Source: Corallococcus macrosporus (GTDB lineage: Bacteria; Myxococcota; Myxococcia; Myxococcales; Myxococcaceae). From it: a stretch of 64,000 nucleotides of DNA. Shown piece by piece: positions 8,446 to 16,303 of this stretch; the stretch's first letter is position 1, and each line of letters begins with the position of its first letter. A program made the translations under genes and the position numbers. The notes below the pieces were generated by a model that searched no databases, was not told the origin of the DNA, and worked only from the letters and a program-made list of their open reading frames with translations. Location: the NCBI RefSeq assembly GCF_017302985.1, contig NZ_JAFIMU010000017.1:248001-312000 (forward strand). The letters run 5' to 3'.

Positions 8446-10767
8446 TCAGGGGGTATACAGGTCCGCCGCCTGCAGCTCGCTGCTGGTGACGGAGGCGGAG
8501 AAGCCCCCCAGGGTGAGCACCTTGCCATTGGCCAGCAGCGTCGCCGTGTGATCGTAGCGCTGTTGGACCATGGAGCCGGTGGTGCTCCAGGTGCCCGTGG
8601 CCGGGTCATACAGCTCCGACGTCGCCAGGCCGCCACTACCGGCGCAGCATCCCCCCGTGACGAGCACCTTGCCCGTGCTGAGCAGCGTCGCCGTGTGGGA
8701 GTAGCGCTGTTGGACCATGGAGCCGGTGGCGCTCCAGGTGCCCGTGGCCGGGTCATACAGCTCCGCCGTCGCCTCGATGCGACTGCCCGCGCCCCCCGTG
8801 ACGAGCACCTTGCCATTGGGTAGCAGCGTCGCCGCGTGATAGCCGCGCGCCAGGGTCATGGAGCCGGTGGCGCTCCAGGTGCCCGTGGCCGGGTCATACA
8901 GCTCCGCCGCCGCCTGGTAGCTGACGTTGTTGGTCCCCCCCGCGACGAGCACCTTGCCATTGGAGAGCAGCGTCGCCGTATGGACATCGCGCCGGACGAC
9001 CATGGAGCCGGTGGCGCTCCAGGTGCCCGTGGCCGGGTCGTACAGCTCCGTCACCGACGCAAGGCCACTGGAGTCCCATCCCCCCGCGGCGAGCACCTTG
9101 CCATTGGAGAGCATCGTCGCCGTGTGCTGGTAGCGCGGGGAGACCATGGAGCCAGAGGCGCTCCAATTGCTCGTGGCCGGGTTGAACAGCAGCGCCGCCG
9201 CCGGACGGCCCGTGCTGCTGGTTCCCCCCGAGACGAGCACCTTGCCGTTGTCCAGCAGGACCGCCGCATGTCCGGAGCGATCCAAGGGCATGGGGCTGAC
9301 GGAGCTCCAGGTGCCCGCGGCCGGGTCGTACAGCTCCGACTTCGCCATGTGGCCCACGATGTTGTTGCGTCCCCCCGAGACGAGCACCTTGCCATTGCCC
9401 AGCAGGACCGCCGTGTGGTCGGTGCGGGAGTTGAACATGGGGTTCGCCGCCACCCAGAAGGCCAGGGGGCACGCCGGCAGTCCCGTCACCGTGAAGCGCT
9501 GGGTCGCCTTCAGGCCCAGGGGGTTGCCCACCGTGGCGACGAGGAGCGGGGTGACGCCCGTGTCGAGACACGCGGGCGCCGTCCAGGTGAGGACGCTGCC
9601 GCTGGCCCCCGTGCTCTGGGTGCCGAGGGTGCCCACGTTGGCTGCCCAGGTGAAGCTCAGGGCCTGCCCCGCGGGATCCGTGGCGTTCACCTCGAAGGTG
9701 AGCACCTGGCCGGCCGTGGCCGTCTGGCTCGACTGGGCGGCGCGGGTAATCGTCGGCGGCGCACGCACGACGGCGTCCTTGGACACGCACAGCATCAGGC
9801 TGCCCGTGTTCTGTCCCCCGCGGCCGTCCTTCACCACCACGTTCAGCTGGCAGTTGTTGCACGCCCCCGTGGGCTGGGCCGAGGGCGTGAAGGTCGCGGT
9901 GGCGGTGCTCGCGCCCGTGAAGGTGCCCGCGCAGGTGGCGCTCCACTGATAGCTGAGCGGGTCACCGTCCGCGTCGGTGGCCGAGGTGGACAGCACCGTC
10001 TGCGCGCCCACGTTCAGATAGGACTGGGTTGACGTCAGGGTGACCACCCTGGGCGCGACGTTGAAATCCGCCTTCACGGTGCTCGCGCCACTGCCCGCGG
10101 AGACATTCAGGGTCAGGTTCACCGACAGGGTCGCGCCGCGCGAGTCGCTCACCGTGAGCACCAGGGTCACCGGGGCCTGCTGGGTGGGCGCCGTCCAGGT
10201 GGTATTGGCCGAGGTGGGCGCGGAGAAGCTGCCCGAGGGCGCCGCCCAGGAGAAGCTCACGGTGTCACCCGCGTTGGGATCATGGGCCGTGGCCGTCAGG
10301 GTGACGCTGCCGCCCGGGGCCACGGTGGTGGGCGTGGCCAGCAGGGAGTCGAGGATGGGCGCCTCGTTGGTGAAGGGCGGTGGACCGGAGACGTCCTGCA
10401 GGGTGAGGGTCACCAGCCCCGTGGCGCCGGCGGTGACGGTGACGTCCTCGACGCGACCTTCGAAGCGAAGGGTGTTGGACGCGGTGAAGGCCTGCGCCAC
10501 GAAGGTGCGCTGGAGACCCGCGGGAATGTCATTGATGACTCCGCTCCATGCTCCGCTGGTGAGCACCAGGTCCTTGGCGAGCGGGACCATGTCCGCGCCG
10601 GAGACGGTGACGGTGACGCGCGAGATGTCCCCGGGCACGGCCGCGGCGGTGTAGACGGTCAGGTGCATCGCACCCGACCCGGACTCGCTGGTGGGGGGCT
10701 CGGAGTCACAGCCAGCGAGCAACGCCAGCACGAGCGGGAGGACTGCGGTCAAACGCAACAAAGACAC
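8446..10767 (-). CDS. Kelch-repeat and Ig/PKD-domain lipoprotein
   Basis: 773 residues from the GTG at 10767, preceded by AAGGAA; this start gives a clean signal peptide and lipobox (LALLAGC). After an N-terminal beta domain (HLTVYTAAAVPGDISRVTV) there are about three Ig/PKD-like segments with repeated FSWAAPSG, YQWSATCAG and FTWAANVG signatures. From about residue 440 there are seven Kelch-type repeats of about 48 residues, built on HTATLLSNGKVLVAGG and ELYDPATGTWSATGSM, which together should close a seven-bladed beta-propeller. It is probably a surface-exposed binding protein or galactose-oxidase-like scaffold. No copper-ligand set is evident. Confidence 0.9.
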   Translation of the reverse strand: MSLLRLTAVLPLVLALLAGCDSEPPTSESGSGAMHLTVYTAAAVPGDISRVTVTVSGADMVPLAKDLVLTSGAWSGVINDIPAGLQRTFVAQAFTASNTLRFEGRVEDVTVTAGATGLVTLTLQDVSGPPPFTNEAPILDSLLATPTTVAPGGSVTLTATAHDPNAGDTVSFSWAAPSGSFSAPTSANTTWTAPTQQAPVTLVLTVSDSRGATLSVNLTLNVSAGSGASTVKADFNVAPRVVTLTSTQSYLNVGAQTVLSTSATDADGDPLSYQWSATCAGTFTGASTATATFTPSAQPTGACNNCQLNVVVKDGRGGQNTGSLMLCVSKDAVVRAPPTITRAAQSSQTATAGQVLTFEVNATDPAGQALSFTWAANVGTLGTQSTGASGSVLTWTAPACLDTGVTPLLVATVGNPLGLKATQRFTVTGLPACPLAFWVAANPMFNSRTDHTAVLLGNGKVLVSGGRNNIVGHMAKSELYDPAAGTWSSVSPMPLDRSGHAAVLLDNGKVLVSGGTSSTGRPAAALLFNPATSNWSASGSMVSPRYQHTATMLSNGKVLAAGGWDSSGLASVTELYDPATGTWSATGSMVVRRDVHTATLLSNGKVLVAGGTNNVSYQAAAELYDPATGTWSATGSMTLARGYHAATLLPNGKVLVTGGAGSRIEATAELYDPATGTWSATGSMVQQRYSHTATLLSTGKVLVTGGCCAGSGGLATSELYDPATGTWSTTGSMVQQRYDHTATLLANGKVLTLGGFSASVTSSELQAADLYTP
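8560..9320 (-). repeat. Tandem DNA repeats encoding Kelch blades
   Basis: Units of about 145 bases recur within the Kelch region. Their cores are nearly identical at the DNA level (GGTGCTCCAGGTGCCCGTGG and GCCGGGTCATACAGCTCC recur, with few changes). The identity exceeds what protein conservation alone requires, suggesting recent duplication or gene conversion. Confidence 0.75.
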
Positions 10768-10995
10768 GGGATTTCCTTGTCTGCCGGAAGAAAGCTGCAC
10801 GCGGCATGAAGCGGCGGGCACTGTAGCGCAACACAGGGACAGCTCCTCCCGGGTCCTGCTCGACAAACGGAGTCCTGATTTCTCAGGCGCCCTGGATATC
10901 CGCATCCTGCACGGCTTTACTCACGACTGGTGACGGTGGGTCCCAGGCCCTCCCATACCAACACGCAGGTATCCAGTCCCCCCGTGGAGAAACCA

Positions 10996-11250
10996 ATGGC
11001 AACGCGCATCTTGACCTCTCTCGCTGTTGCGTCCGTCTTCCTCAGCGCCAGCCCGGCCAGCGCCGGCTACCGGGAAGCCGCCTACGTGACGACGCTCTAC
11101 AGCGATGCCTCCCACACGACGGTGGTCGGGCACATCTATCCCGAGTGCGGTTGGAGCTACGTCCAATACCATCTCGTGGGGACGTACACCCAATACACGA
11201 GCGATGAGTTCGTGGGGTACTGCACCGAGAACGGCTGGGAGCCGCTCTAG
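10996..11250 (+). CDS. Small secreted DUF6289-like protein
   Basis: 84 residues from the ATG at 10996 (MATRILTSLAV), with a cleavable signal peptide ending near SPASA. The mature part is about 60 residues and contains the pattern YSDASHTTVVGHIYPECG followed by several Tyr and a second Cys (GYCTENGW). The same YSDAaHT..(V/I)G...C pattern appears in the lipoprotein at 25827-26084, so the two are relatives. I recall this pattern from DUF6289, a short secreted family of unknown role. The two Cys may form a disulfide. Confidence 0.7.
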   Translation: MATRILTSLAVASVFLSASPASAGYREAAYVTTLYSDASHTTVVGHIYPECGWSYVQYHLVGTYTQYTSDEFVGYCTENGWEPL

Positions 11251-11263
11251 GCCTGTCATCAAC

Positions 11264-11287
11264 GCAGGGAGCCTCGCGGCTCCCTGC
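11264..11287. terminator. Hairpin between convergent genes
   Basis: GCAGGGAGCC (11264-11273) and GGCTCCCTGC (11278-11287) are perfect 10-base arms with a 4-base loop. It sits between the converging 10996 gene and the 11293 gene. There is no T-run, so termination may rely on structure alone or on Rho. Confidence 0.55.
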
Positions 11288-11292
11288 AATCC

Positions 11293-12063
11293 CTACCGAG
11301 CCGCCGTGGGAGACCAGAAGCCCGCCAGTGCTCCCGAGTTGTGAGCCTCGGTGTAGCGGCGCAGGTCCTCCGCGTTGTCCGCCTCCAGCCAGCCAGACGC
11401 GATGGGCACGGCGTGGACCGCCACTCCCTCGGAGATGAGGTCCTGGAGGAAGGCCGTCATGGAGATGTTCCAGTAACGCGGGTCCATCGCCACGCGCTGG
11501 TCGAAGCGCTCCAGGAGCGTGTGCAGGACGCCGGGTCCGAAGCGCAGCAGGCCGATGTACTGCCCCTGCACCTCCTCCACCGAGCGCACCCGTGAGCCAA
11601 TCTCCACGATGCGCTCGCCTTCCAGGCGCAAGGACTCGCAGTCCGTCGTGGGGTCCTCCATCCGCAGCTCCCAGAGGCGGCGCCACTGCGTGTCGATGGC
11701 GACCTCCACGTCCCGGGACGCGGCGAGCATCCGCGCCAGGACTTCGTACGAGAAGACGATGTCCCCGTAGGAGACGAGCACCGGCTCCGTGCGCGACACC
11801 ACCGGCAGGCTGAAGCGCAGCGTGGAGACCATGTTGCCGGTCGTGTACGCGGGGTTCACCACGACGCGCACGTTGCGGCCCGCCTGGGTCAGCTCGGGAT
11901 ACGCGCCGGCCATCACCGTGACGTCCACGCCGAAGTGCTCATAGACGGCGAGCTGATGGTCGAGCAGCGGCGCTCCCGCCAGCTCCACCAGACACTTCGG
12001 CCGGTTCGCCGCGAGCGGCCCCATGCGGGTGCCCAGGCCCGCGGCCAGGATGATGGCTTTCAT
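11293..12063 (-). CDS. Probable CTP:phosphoglutamine cytidylyltransferase (Cj1416-like)
   Basis: 256 residues. The N-terminus IILAAGLGTRMG plus RPKCLVELAG is the signature of sugar-phosphate/choline-phosphate nucleotidyltransferases (LicC type). ADNAEDLRRYT near the end is the usual C-terminal metal-site strand. On its own it could be a LicC or sugar nucleotidyltransferase. Next to a class I amidotransferase and a PEP-synthase-like kinase, in the order found for Cj1416-Cj1417-Cj1418, it most likely converts N-phospho-L-glutamine and CTP to CDP-L-glutamine and pyrophosphate. Its ATG overlaps the TGA of the gene before it. Cytosolic. Confidence 0.8.
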   Translation of the reverse strand: MKAIILAAGLGTRMGPLAANRPKCLVELAGAPLLDHQLAVYEHFGVDVTVMAGAYPELTQAGRNVRVVVNPAYTTGNMVSTLRFSLPVVSRTEPVLVSYGDIVFSYEVLARMLAASRDVEVAIDTQWRRLWELRMEDPTTDCESLRLEGERIVEIGSRVRSVEEVQGQYIGLLRFGPGVLHTLLERFDQRVAMDPRYWNISMTAFLQDLISEGVAVHAVPIASGWLEADNAEDLRRYTEAHNSGALAGFWSPTAAR

Positions 12064-12689
12064 GGTTCGTATGCCTCCATGACTTCAAGGACCGCGGGAA
12101 GGTGATGGGGCGCGCGCTCGGGGTGCCAGAGGACGCCCAGCGAGCGGCGCTCCCTGCTCGCGAAGGCCTCCACCGCGCCGTCCTCCGAGCGCGCGAGGAC
12201 GTCCCATCCGTCAGGCAGGGAGTCCTCCGCCACGCCCCAGTGGTGGAAGCTCGCCACCTGCACCGGGCCCCGCCACGCGCTGGCGAGTGGACCTGTCAGC
12301 GCATGGCGCGCACGCACGTGGCCTTCGACCGGTACGAGCCGCATCCCCGCGAAGCGCGCGAGCATCTGCGCGCCCCGGCACACGCCCAGCACCGGCGTCC
12401 GCGTCCGTGCGGCGAGCGACAGCAGGACCGACTCCGTCTCGTCGCGCGCGGGAACCGCATCCGGTCCCGTCCCCGGCGCGTCGTTGCCTCCACTCAGGAT
12501 GACGAGCCCCGGACGGAGGGCTTCGAACTGGGCCACGGCCGCCGCGGCCACGTTCACCGCGGGGAAGGGCACCCAACCGGCCTCCCACAGGCCCGAGGCC
12601 CAGGAGTCCTCGAGCGCATCCCGTACCTCCGGACGCCCCGGAACGCTGTCTCTGCGCTGGGTGATGAGGGCCATGCGACGCTCACTCAT
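12060..12689 (-). CDS. Probable gamma-glutamyl-CDP-amidate hydrolase (Cj1417-like class I GATase)
   Basis: 209 residues, class I glutamine amidotransferase/peptidase C26 fold. The catalytic triad is visible: Cys104 in LGVCRGAQ, His189 and Glu191 in LWHPERA. LSGGND at 66-71 is the gamma-glutamyl hydrolase-type motif. In the Campylobacter phosphoramidate pathway the matching enzyme cleaves CDP-L-glutamine to cytidine diphosphoramidate and glutamate. The alternative is a gamma-glutamyl-GABA (PuuD-like) hydrolase, but no polyamine genes are nearby. It overlaps its upstream gene by 8 bases and its downstream gene by 4. Confidence 0.8.
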   Translation of the reverse strand: MSERRMALITQRRDSVPGRPEVRDALEDSWASGLWEAGWVPFPAVNVAAAAVAQFEALRPGLVILSGGNDAPGTGPDAVPARDETESVLLSLAARTRTPVLGVCRGAQMLARFAGMRLVPVEGHVRARHALTGPLASAWRGPVQVASFHHWGVAEDSLPDGWDVLARSEDGAVEAFASRERRSLGVLWHPERAPHHLPAVLEVMEAYEP

Positions 12690-15423
12690 GGACGAGCCTG
12701 CGCCCGCCGCAGTCCAGCGTCATCACCCGCCCACCCGACAGCCGCCGGAACTGCTCCCGTCCCACGCCGATGGCGGCGGGCAACTGCAGCTCGGTGCAGC
12801 GCACCGCCATGTGCGAGTTCGCGCCTCCGTACGCCGTGACGATGCCGGCGACGCCCAGCGCGAGCAGCCCGTCGTAGCCCGGGTCGGCGCGCTCCAGCAG
12901 CACGATGTTGCCGCGCACGCGCTCCGGGTCCGGCAGCCCGTCAGCGACCAGCACCGGCGCCCGCACGCAGGCCTTGGTGACGAACAGCGGCTGCTCTCCG
13001 CTGCTCACGTGGAAGAGCAGGTGCGAGGTGCGCACGAGGATGTCCGGCAGCTCGATGAGGTTGACGGCGGCGGCATGCTCGCGGGCCTCCTCCACGGCGT
13101 CGCGGCACCAGGACCGGGCCTCGCGCGGCGGAAGCGGCAGCGCGGTCTCCACCTGCTCCAGCGACAGGTGCGCGAGGTCATCCCGGCTCAGCCCCAGCGG
13201 CTCGCCCCACGCCGCCAGGTGTTCGAGCACGCCACTCAGCGTCTTGGTGAAGACGTGCTTGCCATACTCGCGCCCCGCGATGCCCGCGCCCAGGTGACTG
13301 AGGAACACCTCGCTGGTCATCGACAGACCGGCGCTCCGCAGGCCCGCGCTCAGCCGGTCGTGGAGGCCGCGGGACAGGGGCGCGTCATGGCGGAACGGCT
13401 CCTCCGCTCCGGAGATGAGCGGGCCGAAGTAGCGCTCCGGGTCCGCGTCATAGCGGGGCATCCGGATGTCATAGGTCCCCGGGCGCAGGTGTCCGAACTC
13501 CGCGACCAGTGCCTCCAGGCCCAGCTCGCCCCGCCGCACGCGGAGCGCGTCCGCTTGCAGTTGCCCCGCCACCGTCCGGATGCGCTGGAGCACTTCGCGC
13601 TGCTCGCTTGAATCCATCACGCCCTCGCGCACGAAGCTCTTGAGCAGCGCGGTCACCACGAAGGCCGTCCGCGCCAGGTGCGCGAAGGGCAGGGTGCCCA
13701 GCTCCCGCAGGCGCGCGAGGACGGGGCCGAGCCCACCCTCGAAGCCCGGCGCGAACGGATGGGCCCGCAGCCGCTGCACCTGCTCCACCTGCGCGGGGAG
13801 GTCGCGCAGCCCGTGCAGCGTGATGTCCCGCAGCGCGGTGGCCAGGGCGTCCAGCTCCCCCGCATCCAGCGCGGACGCGTAGAGCCTCCGAAGCCGCTCG
13901 CGCAGGCCGAGGCTCGCGCACGTGTCCGCGATCTCGAACTCCACCTTGTCATGCAGCTCGGGGGCGCTGGCCAGCCGGGCGAGCTGCCGGGAGACCAGGA
14001 CCTCCGCCACGCGCGCCGGCGTGACGGCCGGGATGAAGGAGTTGAGCGAGGCGCGCACGTCCACGTAGGCGTGCCCCGCGAAGTCGCGCAGCAGCGGTGT
14101 GCCGCGCAGGTCGCGGTACCCGTAGGCCGCGCGCTGCTCCGCCCAGGTCCGGTCCGTGATGAGCCTGCCGTAGAGCGTCCTCGCGAGCGGGAGCGGACGC
14201 CGGCCAATCATCTCCGCCGGGTTCCAGTCCGTCATCGTGCTGTAGACGGGCCCTTCTCCGACGACGGGGGCCTGGGGCCGCAGCAGCGCCTGGTGCGCCG
14301 TGCAGGCATCCGCCAGCAGCAGCGCCCGGCGGACCTCGTTGCCCTCCGGCCGCGACGAGCCCTTGGCGATGGGGCGCACCTGGAAGAGGTGGAAGTCCCC
14401 GCCCGCCAGCGCGAACTCGATGTCCAGCGCATCCACGCCCATGAGCTTCACCAGCTCACGGCCCACCGTGACGACGCGGCGGAGCGAGTCCGGCAACAGG
14501 CCCCGGGGCACGCCGTGCTCCACGTACGCGGAGGAGGGCTTCTCCAGCGCACCGGACGTGATCTGATCCGTGCGTCCGCTGGAGACGTCCGACGCCACCA
14601 CCCAGTACGAGGCCAGCGTCTCCGGGTGCCGCGCCATCAGCACGCCGCTTTCGCTCACGGGGTGGACATAGGACTGGAGGAAGACCTTCTCCTCCTCTGC
14701 CCCCGGGCCGTACGAAGCGAACACGTCCGAGATGGCGCCGCTCACGGCCACGGCATCGCCCGCGTCCACGTCGAGGACGGAGAGGAAGCGGCCCGCGTTC
14801 GACTCGGTCCACGCGTCCTCCGCGGAGCAGGAGGAGCGCACCACGACGCGCTCGTCCCCGAAGCGCTCCCGCACCCGCTGGAGCACGGCGTCCCGGTTCC
14901 GCGCCCAGTCCTCGCCCCGCACGATGTGTGGCGGGGAGATGCGCCACGGCCCGTGCAGCTCCGACAGGAGGTCGAGCGTGCGCGCCTTGTCCCCCAGGAC
15001 GAGCCGGCCCACGGGGGCCAGGAACTCGCTCGAGGCCTCGGTTGCTTCCAGCTCGAAGCGCGCCACATCTCCGGCCCGGAGCAGCCGGTCCGCCGCCACG
15101 TCCAGGTCCGCTCCCTCCAGCGCCTCCCGCACCGCCTGGGTCCTTCCAACGATGAAGCGGCACTCGCCCCGCCAGGTCGCGATGACGGCGGAGGCGGCCT
15201 GGAGCCGCACGCGGAGCGCTCTGGGACGCGGGAGCACCGTTCCCTTGAACACGAGCGTCAGCGGCACGCCGCCATAGGTCTGGGCGAGCGTGTCCAGGAC
15301 GCGCTCGGCCCAGATCCACATGGAGTCGTGCACGGGGCCTACGCCACGGATGCGGCAATCAGGAACAATTCCAACCGGAGGGGTGAGGCGAAGCGTCGCG
15401 GCTTCGCGGTCCAGGGCTGTCAC
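12682..15423 (-). CDS. Probable L-glutamine kinase (Cj1418-like, PEP-synthase family)
   Basis: 913 residues from a GTG at 15423 with GAGG upstream. The PEP/pyruvate-binding ATP-grasp part carries VVVRSSCSAEDAW (residues 193-205) and FHLFQVRPI. The C-terminal phosphohistidine domain carries TAYGGANSHMAVRC, with the swinging His at residue 871. This is the architecture of PEP synthase, but with a long middle region and no C-terminal PEP-binding barrel. The same plan is found in Cj1418, which phosphorylates the amide nitrogen of glutamine with ATP via a phosphohistidine. Neighbours Cj1417-like and Cj1416-like support that role. It is first in its own transcript, divergent from the 15510 gene. 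Confidence 0.85.
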   Translation of the reverse strand: MTALDREAATLRLTPPVGIVPDCRIRGVGPVHDSMWIWAERVLDTLAQTYGGVPLTLVFKGTVLPRPRALRVRLQAASAVIATWRGECRFIVGRTQAVREALEGADLDVAADRLLRAGDVARFELEATEASSEFLAPVGRLVLGDKARTLDLLSELHGPWRISPPHIVRGEDWARNRDAVLQRVRERFGDERVVVRSSCSAEDAWTESNAGRFLSVLDVDAGDAVAVSGAISDVFASYGPGAEEEKVFLQSYVHPVSESGVLMARHPETLASYWVVASDVSSGRTDQITSGALEKPSSAYVEHGVPRGLLPDSLRRVVTVGRELVKLMGVDALDIEFALAGGDFHLFQVRPIAKGSSRPEGNEVRRALLLADACTAHQALLRPQAPVVGEGPVYSTMTDWNPAEMIGRRPLPLARTLYGRLITDRTWAEQRAAYGYRDLRGTPLLRDFAGHAYVDVRASLNSFIPAVTPARVAEVLVSRQLARLASAPELHDKVEFEIADTCASLGLRERLRRLYASALDAGELDALATALRDITLHGLRDLPAQVEQVQRLRAHPFAPGFEGGLGPVLARLRELGTLPFAHLARTAFVVTALLKSFVREGVMDSSEQREVLQRIRTVAGQLQADALRVRRGELGLEALVAEFGHLRPGTYDIRMPRYDADPERYFGPLISGAEEPFRHDAPLSRGLHDRLSAGLRSAGLSMTSEVFLSHLGAGIAGREYGKHVFTKTLSGVLEHLAAWGEPLGLSRDDLAHLSLEQVETALPLPPREARSWCRDAVEEAREHAAAVNLIELPDILVRTSHLLFHVSSGEQPLFVTKACVRAPVLVADGLPDPERVRGNIVLLERADPGYDGLLALGVAGIVTAYGGANSHMAVRCTELQLPAAIGVGREQFRRLSGGRVMTLDCGGRRLVHE

Positions 15424-15509
15424 GGGAGACCTCGCACGAGCGGACGGGGTGCAGGGCGCGTGCGCGGCAACGCATTGTGGCCTCTGCCCACGTGTGATGG
15501 ATTCGATAC

Positions 15510-16298
15510 ATGAGAACCTTCGCCACGGATGAACGGCTGGCGTACCGCCGCCCGGGCAATGAGCTTCAGCCCCGCCCGTCCGAGGACCATGTCCTCTCCT
15601 ATGAGTACCGCCTGATGCAGTTGCCGCTGGTGCGGCCCGACCACCCGGAGGTCGTGCCGTTCGACCTCAAGGCCGGCTACGACTGGCTGGGCACCTACCG
15701 CGCGCCCCGCGTCTCGCTGGTGGGCTTCGTGGACTTCGGCGCCTTCGCCCAGAGCCCCCAGTTCAACCGCTTCATGAACGCCGTGGCCATGACCGCCGCG
15801 GCGCGGAAGATCTCCTGGGAGACCGTCGAGCGGCGCAAATACAGACACCACTTCACCATCTGCAACGGGCTGCACGAACGGATGCCCATCGCGGACATCG
15901 TGCCGTTCGTGACGCAGCGGCTGGAGGGCTTCCCCCGCTTCCGCATCCAGGTGAAGGGCGGCTGGTTCTGGGGCAAGAAGAACGGCCGCATCTACTTCCC
16001 CGTGTACCCGGAGCTGACGGACGGCCCGAACCCCGTGGACCACCTCACGGAGGTCCAGACGCGCCTGGGCCACTCGCTCCACCCGGGCTTCTACATCGGC
16101 TGTCTCCAGTTGATGGACCACCTGCGCTTCAACTCGGAGCTGGACGTGCACGAGGCGGACGAGCTCTTCGGCGTGCTCCAGCGCTTCCGGGAGACGACCC
16201 TCGTGGAGCTCGACGTGACGGAGCTCTCCATCCTGCGCACGCACGACGACCTCATCCTCAAGAGCCGCGTGCTGGAGCGCGTGCCGCTGACGGGGTGA
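15510..16298 (+). CDS. Uncharacterised protein, degenerate 2H-phosphoesterase-like
   Basis: 262 residues. Residues 112-118 read RHHFTIC, an HxT motif in a strand. Residues 190-197 read LHPGFYIG, which lines up with the FHPHITIG-type second motif of 2H phosphoesterases but with His and Thr replaced by Gly and Tyr. The C-terminus (VELDVTELSILRTHDDLIL then RVLERVPL) looks like the closing strands of that fold. So it may be a non-catalytic or altered 2H-fold protein, an inference by eye. It is the only plus-strand gene in the cluster and is convergent with the NDK-like gene (5-base gap). There is no signal peptide. Confidence 0.7.
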   Translation: MRTFATDERLAYRRPGNELQPRPSEDHVLSYEYRLMQLPLVRPDHPEVVPFDLKAGYDWLGTYRAPRVSLVGFVDFGAFAQSPQFNRFMNAVAMTAAARKISWETVERRKYRHHFTICNGLHERMPIADIVPFVTQRLEGFPRFRIQVKGGWFWGKKNGRIYFPVYPELTDGPNPVDHLTEVQTRLGHSLHPGFYIGCLQLMDHLRFNSELDVHEADELFGVLQRFRETTLVELDVTELSILRTHDDLILKSRVLERVPLTG

Positions 16299-16303
16299 CG
16301 GGC

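Noticed and set aside
11293..12063. Choline-phosphate (LicC) or sugar nucleotidyltransferase as the sole reading
   Set aside because: Possible in isolation, but the GATase and PEP-synthase-like neighbours in Cj1416-1418 order make the phosphoramidate reading more likely.
12682..15423. True PEP synthase or pyruvate phosphate dikinase
   Set aside because: Domain layout and the lack of a C-terminal PEP-binding barrel differ, and no gluconeogenic context exists.
13678..15513. Long plus-strand frame of about 600 codons over the glutamine-kinase-like gene
   Set aside because: It has no family-like motif and mirrors the well-supported minus-strand gene, so it is a shadow.
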